From the NCBI GenBank assembly GCA_947579605.1, contig OX388314.1:186001-250000 (forward strand): 64,000 nt of DNA. Reading direction: 5' to 3'. Position numbers and translations under genes: made by a program. This DNA is from Athripsodes cinereus (lineage: Eukaryota; Arthropoda; Insecta; Trichoptera; Leptoceridae). Shown piece after piece: positions 55,374-64,000 of the stretch. Below the pieces are notes generated by a model, which was not told where the DNA came from, searched no databases, and worked only from the letters and a program-made list of their open reading frames with translations. How positions within the stretch are numbered: position 1 is the first letter of the stretch; the number at the start of each line of letters is the position of its first letter.

Positions 55374-56726
55374 TTATTTATTTATTTATTTATTTCAATC
55401 ATATACGGCGTGAGCCTTTTACATGTTTATAAATTATGACAGATAACAACTACAACAACAAAAAACATTCGCACACAAGTACATTACAAATTCATACGTC
55501 AAGATCAAAATAATAATCAATAAAAAAATGTCTATATAATAAGTCAGTTATGGAGTGTCAGAATGAAATAGTAATTAAGTATATAAACCACTGATAACAG
55601 CAGGTCAAAGAGAGAAAATTTAAATTTAAATGGGGTAAGATACAATTCGATAATGAGCTATCTCATAAGATGAGTTATAGTCTAAAATATAATTCAACAT
55701 AATTATTAATATAATAACAGCGATAATAAGGATTTAAAATGTCAATTGATAAAAATAAATAAATATATTAACAAGACAGTCAGACATAAATCAATATTAA
55801 CAATAAACAAATCAATAAAAACAGAAATCCAATTGTTGTCATTCATCCAACGAACCAATGATTGCCCAATGTCAGTTTACATATTTTGAAAATACCTAAT
55901 AATTCATTACGTCAGTTTTGTATTTCTGAAAACTGTCGGCAGTGATGTCAGTACAGTCACCCACCAAGTTACCCAGCCTATGTAATCGAACCATCGGTGA
56001 GTGAAACAAATAATTGTTTCTCACGCTTTGTTCACGAAATAGTACCGACTGTCTTGTGCATCTGGTAGGGACATTAAAATGAATGAGGGCAAGCAAGTCA
56101 GGAGAATCAATTGCGCCATTCATTAATTTGTGCAGGAAACAAAGATCGATAATTTCTCTGCGATCCTTCAGGCTGGGCAATCTCAGCTCTTCCATAAGAG
56201 CTGGGTAATTAATATTATCAACAGGTATACCCTTTTTATAGTTAACCAGCCTCAAAAATTTTCTCTGCACCCTTTCAATACTGTTGTTGTGAATGGCGTA
56301 ATTGGGGGACCATAATACCGAGTTGTATTCCAACAGGGGTCTCACAAGGGATACAAATAGTAACCTGAGAGACTGGATCAACTGCAAATCGACAGTTAGT
56401 CTAAAAACAAAACCTAGGGTTCTCATCGCTCTGCCAACAGTTTCCTCAATATGCAAGTTAAAAGTAAGATTCTCAGAGAATGTAATTCCGAGGTCTCGTA
56501 TGCTCGATGCATTTTGAAGTTCGACGTCATCAATGGAATATTTGAAAGTAATGTGAGATTTGGTTTTATAAAAACGAAAGATCAGACATTTTGCTATATT
56601 TAGATTAAGTCTGTTTTGTTTACACCAATCATTCAAATGATCTAAATTATTTTGCAATGTAAGGCAATCATTATCACATTTTATAGTTTTATATAGCTTT
56701 AGATAGTCCGCAAACAACAAGAATAA
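55374..56726 (-). pseudogene. CR1-like LINE, 5'-truncated, altered catalytic box
   Basis: The minus frame 55896-56720 is open for 274 codons and starts within the RT palm. The expected FADD box reads FADYLKLYKT, so the second catalytic Asp is Tyr. It continues with WCKQNRLNLNIAKCLIFRF, SIRDLGITFSENLTFNLHIE, LVRPLLEYNSVLWSP, IERVQRKFLRLVNY, LPSLKDRREIIDLCFLHKLM and ends DSFQKYKTDVMNY. The 3' untranslated region runs to a tail of AAAT repeats near 55375-55397. Everything upstream of the palm is missing. It cannot be an active enzyme. Confidence 0.85.
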
Positions 56727-56835
56727 TACATAAAAAAAATTGAATGGTGATATTTTTTGAATTTGTATCTTTGTATAAGTTCGGAAGAGATCGCGCCTTT
56801 GCGAAAAACTCGCCCACTATAATTATATAATATTA

Positions 56836-57068
56836 CATACATACCATCACGCCGCTTCCCTTGCGGGGTAGGCAGAAAGGATCGAGCGCCACTTCCTTCT
56901 ATCCTTGCATACATCTTTCGCTTCCGTCACTGTCATACAATTCCTCATGCATGCTCTCCTGTTCAATGTGCTCAACACGTGACCGTCCTGTAGGATTTGA
57001 TTAAATAATATTATTATGTATTTAATCTGAAAGCAGTTCTCTAAAAAATGTTTGCAATCAATGTACAT
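56836..57068 (-). repeat. RTE LINE 3' fragment
   Basis: Minus-strand words for ILQDGHVLSTLNRRACMRNC and WRSILSAYP match the C-terminus of the RTE at 54.5-54.6 kb. A block of unrelated DNA (56998-57068) splits it from the continuing frame. Confidence 0.65.
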
Positions 57069-57074
57069 ACGAGC

Positions 57075-57140
57075 TGGTCTGCTGGCAACCCCACTTGTGG
57101 GATATGCCGTGATGGTATAGTAGTAGTATAGTAGTACATA
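57075..57140 (+). repeat. RTE LINE tail
   Basis: AACCCCACTTGTGGGATATG, CCGTGATGG and a TATAGTAG tail match the 3' end of the RTE at 54.58-54.63 kb. Confidence 0.6.
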
Positions 57141-58370
57141 CGAGAAGAATGAATAAAATAAACAATATTAATAAATAAACAAACAATATTCTTTTATATG
57201 TGTATTAATATTTCTAGCTGATTCTTATATGTGTGTTAATGTTATAATTGAAATCCGACCCTCCGCACAAGCATTTAGTTGCTTATGGAGGGAGCATTTT
57301 TACTGTGTGTTATATTGTTTTATTAATGTAATATCAATGTATACTGTGTATTTATGAATAAAATAAATATATTTAAAAAAAAAATTATACTGTGTATTGA
57401 TGAAATCAAGTAGGCTGTAACTTCGTCAATTTATTTCTTCCGTACATCTGATGGAGAATAATTGGGGAAACGACTAAAGAGAGAGAGAGAGATTGAAATA
57501 AAATGTCAATATTCTTATTAAATGATTACCCATTTCTTTTACAAATAAAATACATATTCATTGAGGAAGCGAGATGAGAATGAATTTATGGTATTGATAT
57601 CATTCTATTAGGATGGTTTTTATTATTATTATCATTTGTTGTATTCTTTGTGTTTAAATGTATATGATGTGCCTGTTGGTGTTTGATTGTTTTCAATAAA
57701 TAAAAAAAATATTGTAGGTACATAGCCGTGGTTGGAATATCATTAATATCATATTATCTATGTATGACGTCATGGGATAGAATTATTACGCATAGGTAAT
57801 TATATCCGTGATGTAATTTGACATAGAATTATTCATATCACTTTTTAAAATTGTGTAAATTAAAAATGTAAAATAAAAATTAAAAATGGAAATTATGTAT
57901 AATTACGCAGAGATATACGAGATTTTCCTGCCTTCCTTGAGTAAACATATTATACAGTAGTAGATAGTTATACAATACATGTCATTAGTCAAACCAAAAA
58001 TAAAAATCATGCAATAAAGAGAACTTGAGATTTGATTCTTACAAGTGTTAATTTAGCATATTTTATGATTTTAAAAAATGTCTAAAACTAAGTCTCTAGA
58101 TAAAAGATTGATCTATATTATTATATTTTTTTTTATGAACATTGCATGAAAGTTATGTGTTTGTTTCGGTAGCTGAAAGACATCGAAATTTATTAAGGCA
58201 GGGAGTCCGTCCTAGCCTTAAACATTACCCTTTTTATATCAATTGAATACATTTTTACCAAAACATTCATCAGTGGATTTTAATCTTCAAGTTAATAACT
58301 AATTAAAAACCACGTTATGCAAGAATTCACTTATAGAAATATTTCTTTAATCAAGACATAAAGTGTGATT
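57141..58370. other. Intergenic, no gene recognised
   Basis: AT-rich. A probable LINE 3' tail lies at 57245-57370 (CCCTCCGCACAAGCATTTAG to GAATAAAATAAATAT). Another A-rich tail (CAATAAATAAAAAAAATATT) lies near 57697-57716. Confidence 0.35.
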
Positions 58371-58373
58371 ATT

Positions 58374-58531
58374 TGGTTTTCACGTACTTTATTAAAGTGA
58401 CTTGAGTTTCGACATGTAATATCTTTGTCAAACATGAAACATTTCCTACGTGTCGTGCCATTGCAAAACGTGAAAAAGACATTACATGTCGAAACTCGAA
58501 TCACTTCAATAAAGTACACGTAAAACTACAG
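58374..58531. mobile_element. Hairpin MITE
   Basis: The arms TTTTCACGTACTTTATTAAA..GAGTTTCGACATGTAAT and the complement of the right arm (GTGTACTTTATTGAAGTGAT..GAGTTTCGACATGTAAT) are about 58 bp long and separated by a 40-bp loop, so it would fold into a long hairpin. No coding content. Confidence 0.7.
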
Positions 58532-61250
58532 AATCAAATATTATTTCTTGATTAATATGGAGTTTTACAAAATAAATACCAATAAAATATTTTGTTTCGT
58601 TACACAGTGGCTCGAACAAAATATTTATTTCAGTAGTTTCATAAAATATAATTCCTAATATTCCGAAGTGGTCCCAAAGCTGCTCGCGTGGTGTGGAGTG
58701 CTTTAGTTCGGAGAGTTGAGGAGACAAAAACATCATTAAGATGTTAATTATGATCGCATTATGCTTTATAATTAGGAAGTTATAATAATATCAACTTGTA
58801 CCCTGCAAGTACTTCTTGTTAATAATTCCGGTTGAAAATGTAATATTATGGTCTTTTGTGCTTTGTATCCAGGTAGATAATCATTTATAATTAACTACCT
58901 CGTAATATCTACAACCTACATATAGAGGACACCTCATCCAATGGTCAGATATAAAAGCAGATCTATTTAGTATTTGTGTAATTTGTCTGTAATTTTCTGT
59001 AAAGAAATAATATTCTATAATTTGTTGTTACAAAATCAAGAGATAATCACATTAAAATATTTTACTTTTCAAAGAATTCCTTTCCAAGTTTATACAACAT
59101 ATTTCAGTAATAAGATTTCTTCATTCATAATAATTTATTTCAATACTTAAATAAAAACTGAGTGAGGTAATATTTACAAATAAAACCGGGAAACTTAATG
59201 AGAAAGGTTTTTGAAATCAAAATGAACAAAATTAAATATATCATATGTATTATTAAAATGTTCCTTATTGTATAATTGTAATTTGCCAAATTTTATTTCT
59301 CCTCCTACAATACATAGGTAGAGTATTGCCGTTAATATGGGAATAATTTATTTTTAATGTAGGCAGAACTAATGAACAATATTCTCGATATACCAATCCA
59401 CAATATACACCTACGCCTTGTTTCATATAAGTAGGTACCTGATACGGTCCAAGAAATTTTATTAATTTCTCATTAGGAAGCGATGTGTGTTTCTTGTCTA
59501 TATATGTAAGTGCCTACCTACTTGTTAATCAGGTAAAATGAATTGATGAATTTGTTACTCACGCTCGTGTGCTTTGTATTACATATTGCTTGTATATTAT
59601 TTCATAATACCTATTAAGGGGCAGGTGAGTTGGTGTAGATATATTACATAAATCAGTATAAGTACCTATAATAATAATAAAAGCTTCTCTCTCTGCCTCG
59701 TTATATTATATATACCTACTATATATTATATATACCTCGTTATATATACCTACCTACAAAATAAGAGATGATTTCTTATATCGGACCACTCGTGCATTAA
59801 GTGTATGTGAAACAAATAAGCTAATAATATTATTATTTATAGATTTGCTAACAATCTCAATAACCTTGTTGGATATAAAACGCTTCATGGAATACAACTG
59901 TAACTGTAACGTTACTTATTATAATATTTAATAATATACATATGTATATGTAAACTGAACAGAGGTGAGCAACTATGTTGACAGGACTAGGTATTATTTT
60001 AAGATAAAGAATAAAAATATTACTGACGAAAGAATTGTTAAAGGATAAGTAATTAGTTTAAAAGCTTATTTATAACATTCCATATACCTACCGGCACATT
60101 GTCGAAAAGTTCACTTGTAGTCGATCGCTAAATGCAATTTGTCTAGGGCTGCTGGAAGATGTTGTAATAGAAATTTTGTATTTGGGAATATGCAGGAAAC
60201 ACTTTACATTGGGGTACTTCAACTCTAGACATAAAAAAACAAGAATTGCCAGCTTAGAATGTAACATGGAAGTGGAAAAACTTTAAACTAAATGATATTA
60301 CGATGTAAAATAATGAAAATCACCAGAAATAAATGGATTCACATTGTATTTTACAGAATTTATTAAGTATATTAAATATTATTAAATATAAAAATGTTAA
60401 GGAATGCAGTTTTATGGTGAACTTTTGTCCACCCCAGCTCTGTAACACATACATATTATAATAACAAGAAATACTACACAAGTACATAGGTAAAGCCTTT
60501 CATCTAGTAGGTACTAAGATGAAAAACTTGAAGCAATCGCTTTTTATTATTTATTTATATTTTGCCTTCGCTTTGCCCAAATAAGTTGTTAGAGAATTTG
60601 ACAAAACGCCGCGCCAGCCTTCACAAAGAAATCCTTTGATAAATTTTCCCATCACACAATGTAAGTATTAAAGTATTGTGGAAAAAGTTTACAAAATATA
60701 TTTTTATTATAATTTATATTGAAGGAGGTATATTGTTAAGTTCTTTTCTTATTTCCTGTCGTTTTTTTTCCACACAACAGTACAAAAAAATTTAGGCAGG
60801 GCTGCCAACACAACAAACATCTTCATTTAATTTTTAGTCAATCGTATAAAGTGTGATTTCACAAAATTGTTGATAATAATAGGAGTCAAATAAAATATGT
60901 GCCATTTTTTTTTCACAAATATTCTTTATCTCGTGTTAAGTTAAGTTTTTTTCTATTTTCTTCGCTAACCTACTTCAAATTTGATTGCGCATGTATACTA
61001 GAAGATAGTCCATGTTATATACATATTTATAATGATTATTTATTACTTAAAGATATTTTTCAACATCGTTTTAAATTATTTTAAACAATAATTCAACAGA
61101 AGTGTTTAAATTTTCGAAATTTGCGAGAGAAACTTTGTGGATACATTAATTTTATTATTTTAGTAGTGTTTATTTCAATAAAGTCTAATCAGTGGCGAAT
61201 ATAATGCGTTTGTTGAAAACGAAAGTAAAGTAGATATCTTTATAACCTTA
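58532..61250. other. Intergenic, no gene recognised
   Basis: A 2.7 kb AT-rich stretch without recognisable proteins. Short TATATACCTAC-type repeats occur near 59700-59760. Confidence 0.4.
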
Positions 61251-61558
61251 ATTCTATTCTATTCTATTCTATTCTATTCTTCTCAAGGCCATCCACTCGT
61301 TTGCGAGTGATTTAGGCCAACATGGAACAACGAGTTTTTAACAATGATATATATGAGGTGATTCACAGCAAAATGAACCTTATAAACAATAATGAGGTGA
61401 TTCACAGCAAAATGAACCTTAATATAAAGACGGGGTAGTAAATAATAATGACAATACTTCATTCGATGCATCGCACAGCTGTTGTTTACAAAAATACACA
61501 GCTACCTATTATAACTAATTATACCTATTCCAATTCAATAACAAGGTGACTCGAAAAG
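61251..61558 (-). repeat. 3' UTR and tail of the I-like LINE
   Basis: Downstream of the LINE stop codon on the minus strand. It ends in six ATTCT units (plus-strand reading, 61251-61280), the probable 3' microsatellite tail. Two direct 39-bp repeats (GAGGTGATTCACAGCAAAAT, at 61353 and 61392) lie inside. Confidence 0.7.
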
Positions 61559-64000
61559 TTAAATATTTTTATTATTTACTTTGAGGAATTTCGTCATACA
61601 TTTATATACCTCTATTGAGTTCAATGATAGTAAAAATTGGACATTGAGGGGGTATGTAATGCATTCCTCCACGAGATTATCCAGGAATTCTGATCTGTCA
61701 TATTTGGGGCACTCGAAAAATACGTGGTCCAGAGATTCCTCATTGGTACCACATTCGCACACAGGGGAGGGGAAAACTCCAATCCTTGCTAAGTGGGTGG
61801 CAACCAAACAATGTCCGATTCGCATTCTGGAAATGAGGGAAATGTCCAATTTTGATTGTCGTTCAATTTCAAACCACGGACGACATGGAATCTTTTTTTG
61901 TATGTTTTTATAGAACATTCCGGTTGCTGATATTTGCCAATAACTGTGCCACTCCGACCTTATGAGATTCATGATGGTGGGTAAGAAATCGTCCGTGGGT
62001 TGGGAAAATGCGTTAGGCAAGCACCCGCCTGTGCAGGCCAACTTTGCCAGGCGGTCAACGGCTTCGTTTCCGGATATTCCAATATGAGACGGGATCCAAC
62101 AGAATACAATATCATATCCCATGCATGAGGCATAGAATGCAAGATGTCGGATTTCAAATACTATACTGTTGCTACACTTTTTCGCATTAGATTTAAGGTT
62201 TTGAAGAAGTGAAAGTGAGTCAGTGTATATTACTGAAAATCTTATTTTTAGATGGATGATTTTTAGCAGTGCCTCTTTCATTGCTATGCATTCTGCGGTA
62301 AATACTGAAGAGAGGATGGGAATTTTGAAAATCCCTTCCAAATGAAGTGATGGAATATAAAAAGCAGAGCCACAACCTTGGGAACACTTGGATCCGTCAG
62401 TGAATATAGCCACGTGATTTGGCCATCTCTCTTCAGTAGTCGACATGAATATTTGGTTATTGCTATTATGGTTTTGAGATGAATATGATTTGAAAATGCC
62501 TATTGACTCCTCAATCTGAAGAGGAAAAGATAGAGCTTTGAAAGGGGTCGTGAATAGAGGTAATTTTTCTCTGGGGTATATTGGAATATCTGACATAAGT
62601 GAATGAAAACAAGAGGCAAGCAACGGTGGAACCTTTCTGTAAGTAGTTTCCTCACCGCAGACCTTATTGGCCAAAGCGCTTAAACTCAGAATAAGTGGGT
62701 TATCCACGTATTCGATTCTCTTCATAATGAACTTACATGCCAGGAATTTTCGTCGTAGGAATAATGGCATCTCGCCCACTTCCACCTGCAGAGAGACTAT
62801 TGGAGACGATCTCATTGCCCCCAATATAAGGCGCAAACACTGTGACTGAATCTTATCTAATTTGTAAGCTTGATATTTTGGTAAAGGATCCAAAAGATAG
62901 CTGCCATAGTCCAAATGACTTCGAATCAGAGAGGAGTATAACATCTTCAGCATGGAGGGGTGTGCGCCCCACCAAACCCGCGAAACCGCGCGAAGGATAT
63001 TCAAGTTTTTTTCACATTTGCTCACAATAAGGTCTATGTGGATGTTCCATGACAACTTTCTTTGTAAATTCATCCCCAAGAATTTGACAGAATCCACACT
63101 AGGAATCTGAGTTCCCTTAAACAAAACATCAACGTTGGGAGGATTCCGTTTTTTGGAGAAAACAACTACCTTACTTTTATCCGGAGCGAGATCAAGACTA
63201 TTGTCAGAAAGCCATGTGCTCAAGCCCTTCATTACCTGACTCAACTGGTCAGCTCCGACTTTAATGTCTTTATGATGCACATATATAACTAAGTCATCGG
63301 CATATTGCAATAATTTACAATCGTTTGGGAGGAGGCCATGAATGTCATATGAATATATGTTAAATAATAAAGGGCTCAGCACTGAACCCTGGGGCAAGCC
63401 TTTGAAAACCGTTCTACGTACCTGACCGTCTGGAGTGTCGATCACAATCTCTCTTTGGGTTAACATGTCGAATATCAAGCTAGTAAGAGAATTTGGGACT
63501 CCTATATTACTTAATTTTCGTTTTAAAGTATTAATATCGACATTGTCATAGGCGCTGGATATATCTGCAAAGCACGCAACTGTGCTCTTCTGTTCCAATT
63601 GAGCAAGCTGAATATCAGTCACCAGGATACTTACGTTGTCGAGACAAGATTTTTCTTTCCTAAATCCGAGTTGATGAGGGGGGAGGAGACACCTATTTTC
63701 CACAAACCACTCCAGACGCACCTTCACCATGAGCTCAAGGATTTTGAGTAAACAACATGACAATGCTATGGGTCTATATGAAGATGCTAGAGAAGGGTTC
63801 TTGCCATTTTTCAAAATAGGGACGACCAATTGTTTTTTCCATGCCAGAGGAATTATGGATAAATTAAGAGCCAAATTGTAGATGGATAAAATTGTGGATA
63901 AAACTGGGGCAGGACAGTGTTTTATCATGGAGTAGTTAATAAAATCCACTCCAGGGGCAGAGTCAGAGATGCAACTTTTTACCGCTGATAGAAGTTCATT
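61559..64000 (-). CDS. ORF2 of an I-like non-LTR retrotransposon (RT plus RNase H), partial
   Basis: An uninterrupted minus-strand frame that runs off the right edge; the visible part is about 813 codons. Upstream of the first internal Met the frame is open to the edge and reads SDSAPGVDFINYSMIKH, so the true start lies outside. The RT has YRPIALSCCLLKILE, LGFRKEKSCLDN, the finger-palm Asp in CFADISSAYDNV, GLPQGSVLSPLLFNIY, the catalytic LQYADDLVIYV and LGMNLQRKLSWN. RNase H has all four acidic positions: FTDGSK, TAECIAMKEALL, IYTDSLSLL and IPSHIGISGNEAVDRLAK. A C-terminal zinc-binding cluster (CECG then DHVFFECPKY) follows. An endonuclease should lie upstream. RT fused to RNase H places it in the I/LOA/ingi group. 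The absence of any stop or frameshift suggests a young, possibly active copy. Confidence 0.9.
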   Translation of the reverse strand, partial: NELLSAVKSCISDSAPGVDFINYSMIKHCPAPVLSTILSIYNLALNLSIIPLAWKKQLVVPILKNGKNPSLASSYRPIALSCCLLKILELMVKVRLEWFVENRCLLPPHQLGFRKEKSCLDNVSILVTDIQLAQLEQKSTVACFADISSAYDNVDINTLKRKLSNIGVPNSLTSLIFDMLTQREIVIDTPDGQVRRTVFKGLPQGSVLSPLLFNIYSYDIHGLLPNDCKLLQYADDLVIYVHHKDIKVGADQLSQVMKGLSTWLSDNSLDLAPDKSKVVVFSKKRNPPNVDVLFKGTQIPSVDSVKFLGMNLQRKLSWNIHIDLIVSKCEKNLNILRAVSRVWWGAHPSMLKMLYSSLIRSHLDYGSYLLDPLPKYQAYKLDKIQSQCLRLILGAMRSSPIVSLQVEVGEMPLFLRRKFLACKFIMKRIEYVDNPLILSLSALANKVCGEETTYRKVPPLLASCFHSLMSDIPIYPREKLPLFTTPFKALSFPLQIEESIGIFKSYSSQNHNSNNQIFMSTTEERWPNHVAIFTDGSKCSQGCGSAFYIPSLHLEGIFKIPILSSVFTAECIAMKEALLKIIHLKIRFSVIYTDSLSLLQNLKSNAKKCSNSIVFEIRHLAFYASCMGYDIVFCWIPSHIGISGNEAVDRLAKLACTGGCLPNAFSQPTDDFLPTIMNLIRSEWHSYWQISATGMFYKNIQKKIPCRPWFEIERQSKLDISLISRMRIGHCLVATHLARIGVFPSPVCECGTNEESLDHVFFECPKYDRSEFLDNLVEECITYPLNVQFLLSLNSIEVYKCMTKFLKVNNKNI

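Overview
This is a 64 kb piece of an AT-rich, intron-bearing animal nuclear genome, most likely an insect and probably lepidopteran. Protein exons resemble insect orthologues, introns are small to medium with GT-AG borders, and the intergenic DNA is packed with tRNA-derived SINEs, 5'-truncated non-LTR retrotransposons, TIR elements and the TACCTAC-type microsatellite strings common in moths. The order-level assignment is inference; no database search was possible.

Six host genes can be read exon by exon. In order they are: PRMT7 (minus, 11.5-15.2 kb), the ubiquitin E2 variant Uev1A (plus, 18.2-19.3 kb), cytochrome c1 (minus, 21.8-24.9 kb), the meiotic recombinase DMC1 (plus, 26.1-32.0 kb), an intronless O-GlcNAc-transferase-like gene (minus, 27.2-30.3 kb) lying wholly inside the first mapped intron of DMC1, and the Lsm14 family RNP protein trailer hitch (plus, 38.5-46.1 kb). 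They do not form a pathway; they are housekeeping or germline genes that are physical neighbours. Cytochrome c1 and DMC1 are head to head about 1.2 kb apart with a MITE between them.

The remaining DNA is mainly mobile. From 0.3 to 11.2 kb there is a hAT MITE with a clean 8-bp duplication, a MITE split in two by a 6.1 kb TIR-bounded insertion that itself contains LINE and SINE fragments, and a decayed pogo/Tigger copy. From 32 to 38 kb there are LINE tails, a PIF/Harbinger-type MITE, a further copy of the split MITE, and a pseudogene of a transposon-like protein family cut by a 1.6 kb element with 33-bp perfect terminal repeats. The large trailer hitch introns hold a pair of related MITEs, SINEs and an RTE fragment with an exact 127-bp tandem duplication. 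From 49 to 64 kb there is a pogo-type element, an RTE LINE with a 13-bp target duplication and a single frameshift, a CR1-like LINE with an altered catalytic motif, a long repeat-rich stretch with no gene, and, at the right edge, an open RT-RNase H reading frame of an I-like LINE that runs out of the window.

The most notable observation is the complete but divergent intronless OGT-like gene nested antisense inside DMC1. It has 13 to 14 TPRs and the expected catalytic residues, and it looks like an old functional retrocopy. The nested insertions at 2.0-8.6 kb and 35.7-38.1 kb give clear relative ages for several element families.
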